The notes under the pieces: generated by a model
Seen by the model: only the letters and a program-made list of their open reading frames with translations
Databases searched by the model: none
What the model was told of the DNA's origin: nothing
Part shown: positions 7,415-15,667 of the stretch, piece after piece
Position numbering within the stretch: position 1 is the first letter of the stretch
Layout of the letters: the number at the start of each line of letters is the position of its first letter
DNA from: Acidimicrobiia bacterium
Lineage (GTDB): Bacteria; Actinomycetota; Acidimicrobiia; Acidimicrobiales; CATQHL01
Assembly (NCBI GenBank): GCA_021296415.1
Contig: JAGWAL010000007.1
Location: 2,066 to 51,642 of the forward strand
Direction: 5' to 3'
DNA: 49,577 nt
Made by a program: the position numbers and the translations under genes

Positions 7415-8383
7415 GTGGGCGGCGTTTCGGGGCTGCGAGAGCGCCTACGGCGGCGCCTGGTGCTGGAGCAGTACAGGCTCGGCGCCACGTTCCTGCCGCG
7501 GCTACCGGACTGGCTCGTCGACAGCGGGACACGCCTGCTGGCGAGCACACTGGCGCTGCGGCGCAGCGAGCAGCGGCTGATCGTCGAGCGCAACCTGCGC
7601 CGGATCGGGGCCGTCGGCGGCGAAGGTTCGTCGCCGGGCGAACTGCGGCGTGCGGTGCGCGAGACGTTCGTCGCCTACGGGCGTTACTACATCGACTGCG
7701 CCCGCCTCGCAGCCGCCGGTCCGGCCGAGGTGGATGCCGGCTTCACGTTCAACAACTACCAGCACATATCCGATGCCCGGCGCACGGGACCCGGCGCCAT
7801 TCTGGTGCTGCCGCACGTCGGGAGTTGGGAGTGGGCGGGCGTCTGGCTGGCCCAGCGACCGGGGATGAAGGTGACCGCGGTCGTTGAGACGATCGACCAC
7901 CCCCGGCTGTTCGAGTGGATGGGCAGGTTCCGGCGCCGGATCGGCATGGACATCGTGGCGGCCGGCCCGGACGCTCTCGGCGTGCTCACGAGAGCTCTCA
8001 ACGACGGCCACGTGGTGTGCCTGCTCACCGATCGCGACATCGGCGGCGGCGGCGTGGAGGTGGAGTTCTTCGGCGAGCGCACCACGCTTCCCGGCGGTGC
8101 CGCAGTGCTGGCCCGGCGCACCGGCTCGCCGATCGTCGGCGTCGTCGTGTCCAGCCGCAACGGGAAGTGCCATGCCGAGACCATGCCCCCCATGGTGGTG
8201 AGCCGCCAAGGTCGGCTCCGTGACGTCGTTGTCGAGACCACCCAGGCCCTGGCCCACCGGCTTGAGGAGATGATCCGCACCGCCCCCACCCAGTGGCATC
8301 TCATGCAGCCCAACTGGCCCAGCGATCGCGCGGCTCTGGCGGCGCTCCGCAACGGCGCGAACTCCGGCACGCGCTCCCGCTAG
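7415..8383 (+). CDS. Lysophospholipid/PIM acyltransferase, LpxL/PatA-like
   Basis: By family and position this is the acyltransferase that adds a fatty acid to phosphatidylinositol mannoside (PatA in mycobacteria). The protein is about 322 aa and peripheral to the membrane. The catalytic His-x4-Glu lies in LPHVGSWEWAG, and LTDRDIGGGGVEVEFFG followed by LPGGAAVLARRTGSPI is the second conserved block of LpxL/HtrB-type enzymes. A GTG at 7415, 9 nt after the pgsA stop, is the most likely start although the upstream Shine-Dalgarno is weak; an in-frame GTG at 7295 would overlap pgsA by more than 100 nt and is unlikely. It is directly followed by pimA. Confidence 0.85.
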   Translation: MGGVSGLRERLRRRLVLEQYRLGATFLPRLPDWLVDSGTRLLASTLALRRSEQRLIVERNLRRIGAVGGEGSSPGELRRAVRETFVAYGRYYIDCARLAAAGPAEVDAGFTFNNYQHISDARRTGPGAILVLPHVGSWEWAGVWLAQRPGMKVTAVVETIDHPRLFEWMGRFRRRIGMDIVAAGPDALGVLTRALNDGHVVCLLTDRDIGGGGVEVEFFGERTTLPGGAAVLARRTGSPIVGVVVSSRNGKCHAETMPPMVVSRQGRLRDVVVETTQALAHRLEEMIRTAPTQWHLMQPNWPSDRAALAALRNGANSGTRSR

Positions 8384-8386
8384 CGT
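8381..8386 (+). promoter_or_regulatory. Candidate leaderless -10 (TAGCGT) for pimA
   Basis: TAGCGT starts at the acyltransferase stop and ends 7 nt before the GTG at 8394. It contains the alternative GTG at 8385, so that upstream codon would not be present on a transcript made from this promoter. Confidence 0.4.
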
Positions 8387-8393
8387 GAGTTCC

Positions 8394-9455
8394 GTGCGCG
8401 TGGGGATGATCAGCCCCTACAGCTTCACGTTGCCAGGGGGCGTGCAGATGCAGGCCCTGTACCTTGCACGGGCCCTGCGCCGCCGCGGCGTCTCGGTGAG
8501 CCTGCTCGGCCCCTGCGACGGTCCGCCACCCGAGCCCGACATCATTCCCATCGGGAACTCGCTGTTCATCGCCGCCAACGGCTCCTTCGCCCCGATCGCC
8601 TTCGACATCCCGGCGTTCCAGCGCAGTTATGCCGTCCTGCGCGACCAGCGCTTCGACCTCCTGCACGTCCACGAGCCGCTGGTGCCGGCCCCTTCCCTGG
8701 CGGCCCTCGTCTCCAAGCGGGCCCCCCTCGTGGCCACGTTCCATGCCGCCGGCGGATCGGCTGCCTACGACAACGTGTCCCCGGTTCTGCGCTGGGTCTG
8801 CAATCGCCTGGACTGGCGTGGCGCCGTGTCGAGCGATGCGGCCGAGATGGCCCGCCGCTGCCTCGGCGGCACCTACGAGGTGTTGTTCAACGGCGTACCG
8901 GTGGAGCGGTTCCGGCAGGTCAAGCCGCACCCCACGGAGGGCCCCACGATCTTCTTCGTGGGTCGTCACGAGCCGCGCAAGGGTCTCGCCGTGCTGCTGG
9001 CGGCGATGCGCGGGCTTCCTGCCGACGTCGTGCTGTGGATCGCCGGCGAGGGACCGCAGACCGAGTTGCTCAAGCGGCGGATGGCCACCGACCAGCGGGT
9101 CCGGTGGTTGGGGCGCCTCAGCGAGGAGGAGAAGATCAGCCGCCTCCGCGGCGCCGACGTGTTCTGCGCGCCGTCGCTGCGGGGGGAGTCCTTCGGCGTG
9201 GTGCTGCTGGAGGCGATGGCGGCGGAGACCCCCATCGTGGCCAGCGACATACCCGGCTACGCCCGCGTGGCGCGACCGGGAATCGAGGCCACGCTGGTAC
9301 CGCCCGGCGACACCGAGCGCCTCGCCGAGGCGCTCCGGCAGACGCTGTTGACACCGGGCGATCTGGTTGCCCGGGGCATCGAGCGGGCGGAGCAGTTCTC
9401 GATGGACCGCCTCGCCGAGCGCTACGAGGACGTCTACCGGAGGGTTCTGGCGTGA
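8394..9455 (+). CDS. pimA: Phosphatidyl-myo-inositol mannosyltransferase PimA
   Basis: PimA transfers the first mannose from GDP-mannose to the inositol of phosphatidylinositol on the inner face of the membrane. The protein (353 aa) is a GT-B, GT4-family glycosyltransferase: N-terminal MISPYSFTLPGGVQMQA, central FVGRHEPRKGL and C-terminal ESFGVVLLEAMAAETPIVAS, the donor-nucleotide EX7E region. The GTG at 8394 gives an N-terminus matching mycobacterial PimA; a GTG three codons earlier is also in frame. It follows the acyltransferase by 10 nt and its stop overlaps the next start by 4 nt. GDP-mannose dehydratase (43654) may draw on the same sugar nucleotide. Confidence 0.9.
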   Translation: MRVGMISPYSFTLPGGVQMQALYLARALRRRGVSVSLLGPCDGPPPEPDIIPIGNSLFIAANGSFAPIAFDIPAFQRSYAVLRDQRFDLLHVHEPLVPAPSLAALVSKRAPLVATFHAAGGSAAYDNVSPVLRWVCNRLDWRGAVSSDAAEMARRCLGGTYEVLFNGVPVERFRQVKPHPTEGPTIFFVGRHEPRKGLAVLLAAMRGLPADVVLWIAGEGPQTELLKRRMATDQRVRWLGRLSEEEKISRLRGADVFCAPSLRGESFGVVLLEAMAAETPIVASDIPGYARVARPGIEATLVPPGDTERLAEALRQTLLTPGDLVARGIERAEQFSMDRLAERYEDVYRRVLA

Positions 9456-10093
9456 CTGCTGTGATCATCGTCGTGGCCGCCGGGGCCGCCCTGGCGCTCG
9501 TCATCGCCGCCGGCGTGCTGGCTTCGGGTCGGATCGTGGGCCGGCTCGCCGGTGCCCGACCCCCGGAGGGCTTCGAATCCGAGCGGCTCACCGTGAGCGT
9601 CGAGGCGCTGTGCCTCGGCGCAGGCCTGCCGATGCCGCGGCTGGCGGTGATCGACGACGAGGCCGCCAGCGCCCTCGCCTACGGCCGAGGGCCCCGCACC
9701 GCAACCGTCGCCGTGACGACGGGACTGCTGCGCTCCCTGTCGCCGGTCGAACTGGAGGGAACGCTGGCGCATCTCCTGGCGCGTGTCGCCGACGGCACGG
9801 CGCGCCGTGACACGCAGCTGGCCTCGCTGGCGCTGCTCGGCGGACCGCTGGGGGGCGCCTGGGCGTCCCGGCACCTCGACGGCTCCCGTGTGGTGGCCGC
9901 CGACGTTGCCGCGGCGCGGTTGACCCGCTTCCCACCGGGCGTTGCGGGTGCTCTGCGGCACGTGGGCGAGACCTCCGGGGGACTGCGCCGGCGCTCGCCG
10001 GCGATCCGGCACCTCTGGATCCACGAGGCTCGCGGCCCGGCCGGCCAGAGGATCGGCATCGAGGACCGGATCACGGTTCTCGGCGACCTGTGA
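9452..10093 (+). CDS. M48/HtpX-like membrane protein with a degenerate zinc site (probable pseudoprotease)
   Basis: The 213-aa protein has one N-terminal transmembrane helix (about residues 2-24), then a region that aligns clearly with HtpX-type M48 peptidases: LCLGAGLPMPRLAVID, AVTTGLLRSLSPVELEG. Where active enzymes have HELAH it has H107-L-L-A-R111, so the catalytic Glu and the second zinc His are gone; no downstream Glu ligand is evident. It is also shorter than M48 enzymes and lacks their extra membrane helices. The start GTG overlaps the pimA stop (GTGA), so it is translated with the PIM genes. It is probably a non-proteolytic scaffold or regulator in the envelope (inference). Confidence 0.7.
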   Translation: MTAVIIVVAAGAALALVIAAGVLASGRIVGRLAGARPPEGFESERLTVSVEALCLGAGLPMPRLAVIDDEAASALAYGRGPRTATVAVTTGLLRSLSPVELEGTLAHLLARVADGTARRDTQLASLALLGGPLGGAWASRHLDGSRVVAADVAAARLTRFPPGVAGALRHVGETSGGLRRRSPAIRHLWIHEARGPAGQRIGIEDRITVLGDL

Positions 10094-10145
10094 TCGGTCT
10101 GCGACGAGGCCGAGCCGGCACCGCGCGGCGCGCCGACCGTCGCCG

Positions 10146-10174
10146 TTCCTGAGCCAACCGCGCCGCCGTACACT
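10146..10174 (+). promoter_or_regulatory. Candidate leaderless promoter of pdxS
   Basis: TACACT (10169-10174) lies 6 nt before the pdxS ATG, with a poor -35 TTCCTG (10146-10151) 17 nt upstream. The spacing makes the ATG the first or second nucleotide of the transcript. Confidence 0.45.
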
Positions 10175-10180
10175 GGTCCC

Positions 10181-11119
10181 ATGACTGCCAGCGCCACCGA
10201 GTCCCCGCCATCCACCCCGGTCACGCCGCCTGCACCCCTGGGGCGGGCACAGGGCACCATGCGGGTCAAGAGCGGCCTCGCCGAGATGCTGAAGCGGGGC
10301 GTCATCATGGACGTCGTCACGGCTGAACACGCCCGCATCGCCGAGGACGCCGGGGCAGTGGCTGTCATGGCTCTGGAGCGCGTCCCCGCCGACATCCGCC
10401 GGGACGGGGGTGTGGCGCGCATGAGCCCCCCCGAGATCGTGGAATCCATCACCGGGGCGGTCACCATCCCGGTGATGGCGAAGGCCCGCATCGGCCACTT
10501 CGCCGAGGCGCAGATCCTCGAGGCCCTCGGCGTGGACTACATCGACGAGAGCGAGGTGCTCACGCCCGCCGACGAGGCGCATCACATCGACAAGTGGCAG
10601 TTCACGGTGCCCTTCGTGTGCGGCGCCACCAACCTCGGCGAGGCTCTGCGCCGGATCTCGGAGGGCGCGGCGATGATCCGCTCCAAGGGCGAGGCCGGGA
10701 CCGGCAACATCGTCGAGGCCGTGCGGCACCTGCGCGCCATCACCGGCGACATCCGCCGGATCACCGTCGCCGACAGCGCCGAGCTGTTCGACTGGGCCAA
10801 GCGGCTGCAGGCGCCGGTGGCCCTCGTGCGCGAGATCGCCGAAGTGGGCAGCCTGCCGGTGCCGCTGTTCTGTGCGGGCGGTGTCGCCACGCCTGCCGAC
10901 GCCTCCCTGGTGATGCAGCTGGGTGCCGAGGCGGTGTTCGTGGGTTCGGGCATCTTCAAGAGCGACAACCCGTCGGCCCGGGCCAAGGCCGTCGTGGAGG
11001 CGACGACCAACTTCGACGATCCCGCCATCCTGCTGAAGGTCAGCCGCGGGCTGGGCGAGGCGATGCCGGGCATCGAACTCGAGGGACTGGAGACGCGGCT
11101 GGCCGCGCGGGGTTGGTGA
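10181..11119 (+). CDS. pdxS: Pyridoxal 5'-phosphate synthase subunit PdxS
   Basis: PdxS makes PLP from ribose-5-phosphate, glyceraldehyde-3-phosphate and ammonia delivered by PdxT, in a 12+12 complex. The 312-aa beta/alpha barrel is full length with a 25-residue Pro/Thr-rich N-terminal extension. Diagnostic stretches are [19 protein letters not shown], the catalytic Lys in VMAKARIGH, the phosphate-binding RSKGEAGTG with the second Lys, and [18 protein letters not shown]. The ATG at 10181 is fixed by the TACACT hexamer just upstream. pdxT follows after 10 nt. This is the deoxyxylulose-independent route typical of actinobacteria. Confidence 0.97.
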   Translation: MTASATESPPSTPVTPPAPLGRAQGTMRVKSGLAEMLKRGVIMDVVTAEHARIAEDAGAVAVMALERVPADIRRDGGVARMSPPEIVESITGAVTIPVMAKARIGHFAEAQILEALGVDYIDESEVLTPADEAHHIDKWQFTVPFVCGATNLGEALRRISEGAAMIRSKGEAGTGNIVEAVRHLRAITGDIRRITVADSAELFDWAKRLQAPVALVREIAEVGSLPVPLFCAGGVATPADASLVMQLGAEAVFVGSGIFKSDNPSARAKAVVEATTNFDDPAILLKVSRGLGEAMPGIELEGLETRLAARGW

Positions 11120-11129
11120 GAGGCGGCCG

Positions 11130-11702
11130 GTGAAGGTCGGTGTGCTGGCGCTGCAGGGCGCCGCGGGGTTGCACCTCTCGGCCCTGCGGAGCGTCGGTGC
11201 GGCGGCGATTGCGGTGCGGCGGCCCGATGAACTCGCCGACGTGGACGGGTTGATCCTGCCGGGCGGGGAGTCCACGACGATCTCGATGATGCTCGACGCC
11301 AACGGGCTCGTCGAGCCCCTGGCCGAGCGCCTCGCCGGCGGCTTGGCCGTGCTGGGCACGTGCGCCGGCCTGCTGCTGCTCGCCGCCCAGGTCACCGACG
11401 GGCGGGACGACCAGCGGTGCTTCGGCACCCTCGACATCAGCGCGCGCCGCAACGCCTACGGTCCCCAGACCGAGTCCTTCGAGGCCCCGCTGCCGGTGGC
11501 GGCCCTCGGACCGGAGCCGATGACGGGTATCTTCATCCGCTCGCCGATCGTGGAGCGGACCGGCCCGGGCGTGGAGGTCCTCGCCCGGCTCGACGGCCGC
11601 CCGGTGCTGTGCCGCCAGGGCGCTGCCTGGGGCTGCACGTTCCATCCGGAGCTGTCGGGCGATCTGCGCCTGCACAGGCTGTTCTGCGAGGAGGGTCTCT
11701 AG
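11130..11702 (+). CDS. pdxT: Pyridoxal 5'-phosphate synthase glutaminase subunit PdxT
   Basis: PdxT hydrolyses glutamine and channels ammonia to PdxS. At 190 aa it is a class I (triad) glutamine amidotransferase: GVLALQGAAGLHL at the N-terminus, LPGGESTTI (oxyanion region), nucleophile Cys in GTCAGLLLL, and the His-Glu pair in FHPELSGD. It starts at a GTG 10 nt after pdxS with GAGAGGCGG as ribosome-binding site. The stop TAG directly abuts the yebC ATG. Confidence 0.95.
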   Translation: MKVGVLALQGAAGLHLSALRSVGAAAIAVRRPDELADVDGLILPGGESTTISMMLDANGLVEPLAERLAGGLAVLGTCAGLLLLAAQVTDGRDDQRCFGTLDISARRNAYGPQTESFEAPLPVAALGPEPMTGIFIRSPIVERTGPGVEVLARLDGRPVLCRQGAAWGCTFHPELSGDLRLHRLFCEEGL

Positions 11703-12458
11703 ATGTCCGGCCATTCCAAATGGGCGACGATCAAGCACCGCAAGGGTGCCGCCGACAAGCGCAGGGGGAAGCTCTTCGCCCGCCTCATCCGGCAGGTCGA
11801 GGTGGCGGCCCGAGCCGGTGGGGGCGATCTGGACGCCAACCCCACGCTGCGCACCATGTACCAGAAGGCGCGCGACAACTCCGTGCCGCTCGAGACCATC
11901 GAGCGGGCCATCAAGCGCGGCACCGGCGAGCTGGAGGGGGTCGCCTACGAGCTGTTCAACTACGAGGGCTACGCGCCGGCGGGAGTGGCGGTGTACGTGG
12001 AGGTCCTGACCGACAACCGCAACCGCACGAGCTCGGAGATCCGGGCACTGTTCAAGATCAACGGAGGTTCGCTGGCGGAGCCGGGCTCGGTCGCCTGGCA
12101 GTTCCGTCGCAGCGGCCTGATCTCGGTCGCCCGGTCGGTCGACGAGGAGGAGTTGATGCTGGCCGCCCTCGACGCCGGGGCGGAGGACATCGTCGACGAG
12201 GGCGAGGTGTGGCGGGTGACGTGCGGTCCCTCGGACCTGCCGGATGTGCGCGGCGCGCTCGAGGCCGCCGGAATCGGCATCGAGGCCGCCGAGACAACCA
12301 TGCTGCCGACGCAGGTGGTGCCCGTGGCGTCGACCGAGGCGGCCCGGGCGGTCCTGCGCCTCGTCGGCGAGCTGGACGATCACGACGACGTGCAGGACGT
12401 GCACTCCAACTTCGACATCCCGGACGAAATCCTTCAGGCGCTGGCAGCGTCCGTCTAA
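11703..12458 (+). CDS. YebC/TACO1-family protein
   Basis: The family is described either as a DNA-binding regulator or as a ribosome-associated factor that helps translation of proline-rich stretches. The 251-aa protein has the invariant start MSGHSKWATIKHRKGAADKRRGK, read here as GHSKW-TIKHRKGA-D, then KRGTGELEGVAYE and the acidic middle region, ending in DIPDEILQAL. Its position between pdxT and ruvC is the usual actinobacterial order. The ATG immediately follows the pdxT stop, so translation is coupled. Which of the two proposed activities applies cannot be decided from sequence. Confidence 0.92.
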   Translation: MSGHSKWATIKHRKGAADKRRGKLFARLIRQVEVAARAGGGDLDANPTLRTMYQKARDNSVPLETIERAIKRGTGELEGVAYELFNYEGYAPAGVAVYVEVLTDNRNRTSSEIRALFKINGGSLAEPGSVAWQFRRSGLISVARSVDEEELMLAALDAGAEDIVDEGEVWRVTCGPSDLPDVRGALEAAGIGIEAAETTMLPTQVVPVASTEAARAVLRLVGELDDHDDVQDVHSNFDIPDEILQALAASV

Positions 12459-12461
12459 CCT
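12456..12461 (+). promoter_or_regulatory. Candidate leaderless -10 (TAACCT) for ruvC
   Basis: TAACCT overlaps the yebC stop and ends 7 nt before the ruvC GTG. It may start a separate ruvCAB transcript; this is the step at which DNA-damage control would be expected, but no SOS-box-like sequence is evident. Confidence 0.4.
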
Positions 12462-12468
12462 CGTACGA

Positions 12469-12960
12469 GTGTTCGTTCTCGGTATCGACCCGGGCCTGTC
12501 GCGTTGCGGCTACAGCTGCCTCTCCGGCCACGGCACGGCCACCCGGGCTGTGGCGGCGGGCGTCATCACGACCCCGCCGCACGACCCCGTGCCGCAGCGT
12601 CTGGCGGCGCTGCAGCGGGAGATCCGCGCCCTGCTGGGTGAGTTCACCCCATCGGTGGTGGCCATCGAGCGGGTGTTGTTCCAGATCAACGTGCGCACGG
12701 CGATGGGTGTGGGCCAGGCGGCCGGGGTGGTGATGGCCGAGGCGGTGGCCGCGGGATGCGACGTGGTGGAATACTCCCCGAACCAGGTGAAGCAGGCTGT
12801 CTGCGGGGATGGCGCCGCCGGCAAGGATCAGGTGACCCGGATGGTGCAGATGCTGCTCGGCCTGTCCGAGCCGCTGCGCCCCGCCGACGTCTCCGACGCG
12901 GCGGCGGTCGCGCTTTGCCACATGGCGCAGTCACCCATCCCGGCGGTCGCGCCGCGGTGA
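12469..12960 (+). CDS. ruvC: Crossover junction endodeoxyribonuclease RuvC
   Basis: RuvC resolves Holliday junctions as a dimer working with RuvAB. The protein is 163 aa with an RNase H-like fold. The acidic catalytic residues are visible in GIDPGLSRCGY (first Asp), AIERVLFQIN (Glu) and ADVSDAAAVALCH (last Asp and His region). The GTG at 12469 gives the standard N-terminus FVLGIDPG and lies 7 nt after TAACCT. It is followed after 10 nt by ruvA. Confidence 0.95.
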   Translation: MFVLGIDPGLSRCGYSCLSGHGTATRAVAAGVITTPPHDPVPQRLAALQREIRALLGEFTPSVVAIERVLFQINVRTAMGVGQAAGVVMAEAVAAGCDVVEYSPNQVKQAVCGDGAAGKDQVTRMVQMLLGLSEPLRPADVSDAAAVALCHMAQSPIPAVAPR

Positions 12961-12970
12961 CGGTGACGCC

Positions 12971-13564
12971 GTGATCGGCTCCCTGCGCGGCCGGCTGCTG
13001 GACCGCCACCTCGACGAACTGCTGGTGGAGGTGGGGGGGATCGGTTACCGGGTGACGGTGGGGGAGGCCACGCTGCGATCGGTGGGGCAGGTGGGTTCGG
13101 AGCTGCTGCTGTACGTCCACCACTACGTCCGCGAGGACGCCGAGACGCTCTACGGGTTCGCGTCCCCCGTCGAGTTGCGGTGCTTCGAGGCCATGCTGGG
13201 GGCCAATCGCGTGGGACCCTCCCTGGCGCTCTCCATCCTGGGTGTCCACGACCCTGCGGCCCTCCAGCGGCTGCTGGCGGCCGGCGACATCGACGCGCTG
13301 TGCCTCGTGCCCGGGGTCGGGGCCAAGACGGCGCAGCGCCTCCTGGTCGAGCTGCAGGCGCGCCTCGGTGTGCCGGAGCTGGCGGTGACCGCACCGGTGG
13401 CGAGCGTGCCGGGCGACGGCATCTACAGCGACCTGCGGGCCGCGCTGGGGCAGTTGGGGTATCGCGATGACGAGGTGAACCGGGTGGTGTCCGGATTGCC
13501 GGCCAACGGGGACGTCTCGGAGTTGCTGCGCGCGGCGCTGCGGCAACTCTCGGGCGCCCGCTAG
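12971..13564 (+). CDS. ruvA: Holliday junction branch migration protein RuvA
   Basis: RuvA binds the four-way junction as a tetramer and recruits RuvB. The 197-aa protein has an N-terminal OB fold ([32 protein letters not shown]), helix-hairpin-helix motifs around [13 protein letters not shown] and [16 protein letters not shown], and a C-terminal RuvB-binding domain starting near [11 protein letters not shown]. The start is the GTG at 12971. The 40-nt gap to ruvB contains a ribosome-binding site. Confidence 0.95.
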   Translation: MIGSLRGRLLDRHLDELLVEVGGIGYRVTVGEATLRSVGQVGSELLLYVHHYVREDAETLYGFASPVELRCFEAMLGANRVGPSLALSILGVHDPAALQRLLAAGDIDALCLVPGVGAKTAQRLLVELQARLGVPELAVTAPVASVPGDGIYSDLRAALGQLGYRDDEVNRVVSGLPANGDVSELLRAALRQLSGAR

Positions 13565-13604
13565 GCGCGGTGTCGAGGACACCGGGCTGAGCGGCGGAGC
13601 GGCG

Positions 13605-14669
13605 ATGCGGACCGAGGTGCTGGCGGCGGGTGCCGACGCCGGCGAGCAGAGCGACGAGCACGTCAACCGTCTGGGGATCCGGCCGGTGCGGCTGGCGGAC
13701 TTCGTCGGGCAGGCCGAACTGAAGCGCCACCTCGGCATCATCTGCGGCGCCGCCCGGGCGCGCGCCGAGACCACCGAGCACCTGCTGTTCGCCGGGCCCC
13801 CGGGGCTGGGCAAGACCACCCTGGCGGGGATCGTCGCCGCCGAGATGGGAGTTGCCCAGCAGACCACCTCCGGTCCCGCCCTGGAGCGGGCGGGTGACCT
13901 GGCGGCGATCCTCACCAAGCTCAGCGAGGGCGACGTGCTGTTCATCGACGAGATCCACCGCTTGAGCCGGGCCGTGGAGGAAGTCCTCTATCCCGCCATG
14001 GAGGACTTCCGGGTGGACATCGTGCTGGGCAAGGGACCGGCGGCCCGCTCGATTCCCCTCGAACTGCCGAGTTTCACCCTCATCGGGGCAACCACGCGGA
14101 TCTCGCTGATCACCGGCCCGCTGCGGGACCGGTTCGGCTTCACGGCCCGGCTGGACTTCTACCCGGCCGGCGAGCTCGAGCAGATCGTGGCGCGCACCGC
14201 GCGGATCCTGGCGGTGGACGTCAAGCCGGGAGCCGTCTCGGAGATCGCCCGGCGGGCGCGGGGCACCCCCCGGATCGCCAACCGGCTGCTGCGCCTCGTG
14301 CGCGACTTCGCCCAGGTGGAGGGCGACGGGAGGATCGACGAGGCCACCGCCGTCGAGGCCCTGGCCGTCTTCGGGGTGGACGGGCGCGGGCTGGACCGCC
14401 AGGACCGCGCCGTGCTGGACGCCCTGTGCCGGCGCTTCGGCGGGGGACCGGTGGGCCTGTCCACTCTGGCCATCAGCGTCAGCGAGCCGCCCGAGACCGT
14501 GGAAGAGGTGTACGAGCCGTTCCTCATAACGCAGGGAATGATCATGCGCACCCCGCGGGGGCGGGTGGCCATGCCGGCCGCCTGGATCCACCTGGGACTC
14601 GAGCCGCCCGAGCCACCCGCGGCAGGCGAGTCCCCCGACGCTGAGGGTCCGGCCGGCCTGTTCGATTGA
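13605..14669 (+). CDS. ruvB: Holliday junction branch migration helicase RuvB
   Basis: RuvB is the hexameric AAA+ motor of the RuvABC resolvasome. The 354-aa protein shows [11 protein letters not shown] at the N-terminus, Walker [10 protein letters not shown] near residue 65, Walker [10 protein letters not shown] near residue 112, sensor 1 LIGATTR, the arginine finger region GPLRDRFGF, and the C-terminal winged helix with [11 protein letters not shown] and [17 protein letters not shown]. Its TGA overlaps the queA ATG by one base (TGATG). Confidence 0.97.
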   Translation: MRTEVLAAGADAGEQSDEHVNRLGIRPVRLADFVGQAELKRHLGIICGAARARAETTEHLLFAGPPGLGKTTLAGIVAAEMGVAQQTTSGPALERAGDLAAILTKLSEGDVLFIDEIHRLSRAVEEVLYPAMEDFRVDIVLGKGPAARSIPLELPSFTLIGATTRISLITGPLRDRFGFTARLDFYPAGELEQIVARTARILAVDVKPGAVSEIARRARGTPRIANRLLRLVRDFAQVEGDGRIDEATAVEALAVFGVDGRGLDRQDRAVLDALCRRFGGGPVGLSTLAISVSEPPETVEEVYEPFLITQGMIMRTPRGRVAMPAAWIHLGLEPPEPPAAGESPDAEGPAGLFD

Positions 14670-15658
14670 TGCGGACGCGCGAACTCGACTACCTGCTGCC
14701 ACCCGAGGCGGTGGCGCAGGAACCCGTCGAGCCCCGCCACGACGCTCGGCTGCTCGTGGCGGGTCCCGACGTCGCCCACCGCCGGGTGCGCGACCTGCCG
14801 GAACTGCTGCGTCCCGGCGACGCCGTAGTCCTCAACGAGACCCGCGTGGCGCCGGCGCGCCTGCAGCTCCGCAAGCCCACCGGCGGGCGGGTGGAGGTGC
14901 TCGTGACGACCCCCGGCCCGGAGGCCGTGGCCGAGGCGCTCCTGCGGCCCTCGCGACGGGTGCCGCCGGAGTCGGTCCTGCGGGACGCCGGCGGGCGCGA
15001 CGTCCTGATGGTGGGCGCCGCCGCCCCGGACGGCCGGCGCGAGGTCAAGACCCTGGCCCATGGCAGCATCGACGCCCTGCTCGACGAGTTGGGCGAGGTG
15101 CCGCTGCCGCCCTACATCGGTCGCCCGGTGGCACCGGAGCGCTACCAGACGATCTACGCACGGCACCCCACCTCGGCGGCGGCTCCCACCGCCGGGCTGC
15201 ATCTCAGCGAGCAGGTCCTGGCCGGTCTCGCCGCCGCCGGGATCAGCGTGGTCCGTCTGGATCTGGGCATCAGCGTCGCCACCTTCCGGCCGGTCACCGC
15301 CGAGCGGCTCGAGGACCACGTGATGCACAGCGAGCGCTACGAGATCCCCGCCGACACCTGGGCGGCCTGCCGGCAGGCTCGCCGGGTCGTGGCGGTCGGC
15401 ACGACGGCGGTGCGTGCGCTGGAGACGGCCGCCGCCACCGGCTCCCTGGCGGGGTCCAGCGATCTCTTCATCCGCCCCGGCCACAGGTTCGCCGTCACCG
15501 ACGTTCTGCTCACCAACTTCCACATGCCGCGCTCCACGCTGCTGTCGCTACTGTCGGCTCTCGTGGGCGAGCGCTGGCGCCGGCTCTACGAGACGGCCCT
15601 CGCCGAAGGCTACCGATTCGGTTCCTTCGGCGACGCCATGCTGGTCGGCAGGTGCTGA
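14669..15658 (+). CDS. queA: S-adenosylmethionine:tRNA ribosyltransferase-isomerase QueA
   Basis: QueA adds the ribosyl moiety of S-adenosylmethionine to preQ1 in tRNA, giving epoxyqueuosine. The 329-aa protein is full length: RELDYLLPPEAVAQEP, LNETRVAPARL, the PLPPYI segment, YARHPTSAAAPTAGLHLS and the C-terminal TNFHMPRSTLLSLLSAL. The ATG at 14669 gives the normal N-terminus and is coupled to ruvB. The next gene is tgt, 9 nt away, which inserts preQ1, so the pair forms the tRNA-queuosine module. This pair is absent from the matching mycobacterial locus but standard in other phyla. Confidence 0.96.
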   Translation: MRTRELDYLLPPEAVAQEPVEPRHDARLLVAGPDVAHRRVRDLPELLRPGDAVVLNETRVAPARLQLRKPTGGRVEVLVTTPGPEAVAEALLRPSRRVPPESVLRDAGGRDVLMVGAAAPDGRREVKTLAHGSIDALLDELGEVPLPPYIGRPVAPERYQTIYARHPTSAAAPTAGLHLSEQVLAGLAAAGISVVRLDLGISVATFRPVTAERLEDHVMHSERYEIPADTWAACRQARRVVAVGTTAVRALETAAATGSLAGSSDLFIRPGHRFAVTDVLLTNFHMPRSTLLSLLSALVGERWRRLYETALAEGYRFGSFGDAMLVGRC

Positions 15659-15667
15659 GGTACAAGG

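Noticed and set aside
11040..12404. Long reading frames on the opposite strand of pdxT-yebC and similar long antisense frames elsewhere.
   Set aside because: They are mirror frames typical of high-GC DNA, with no recognisable domains, lying over well-supported genes.
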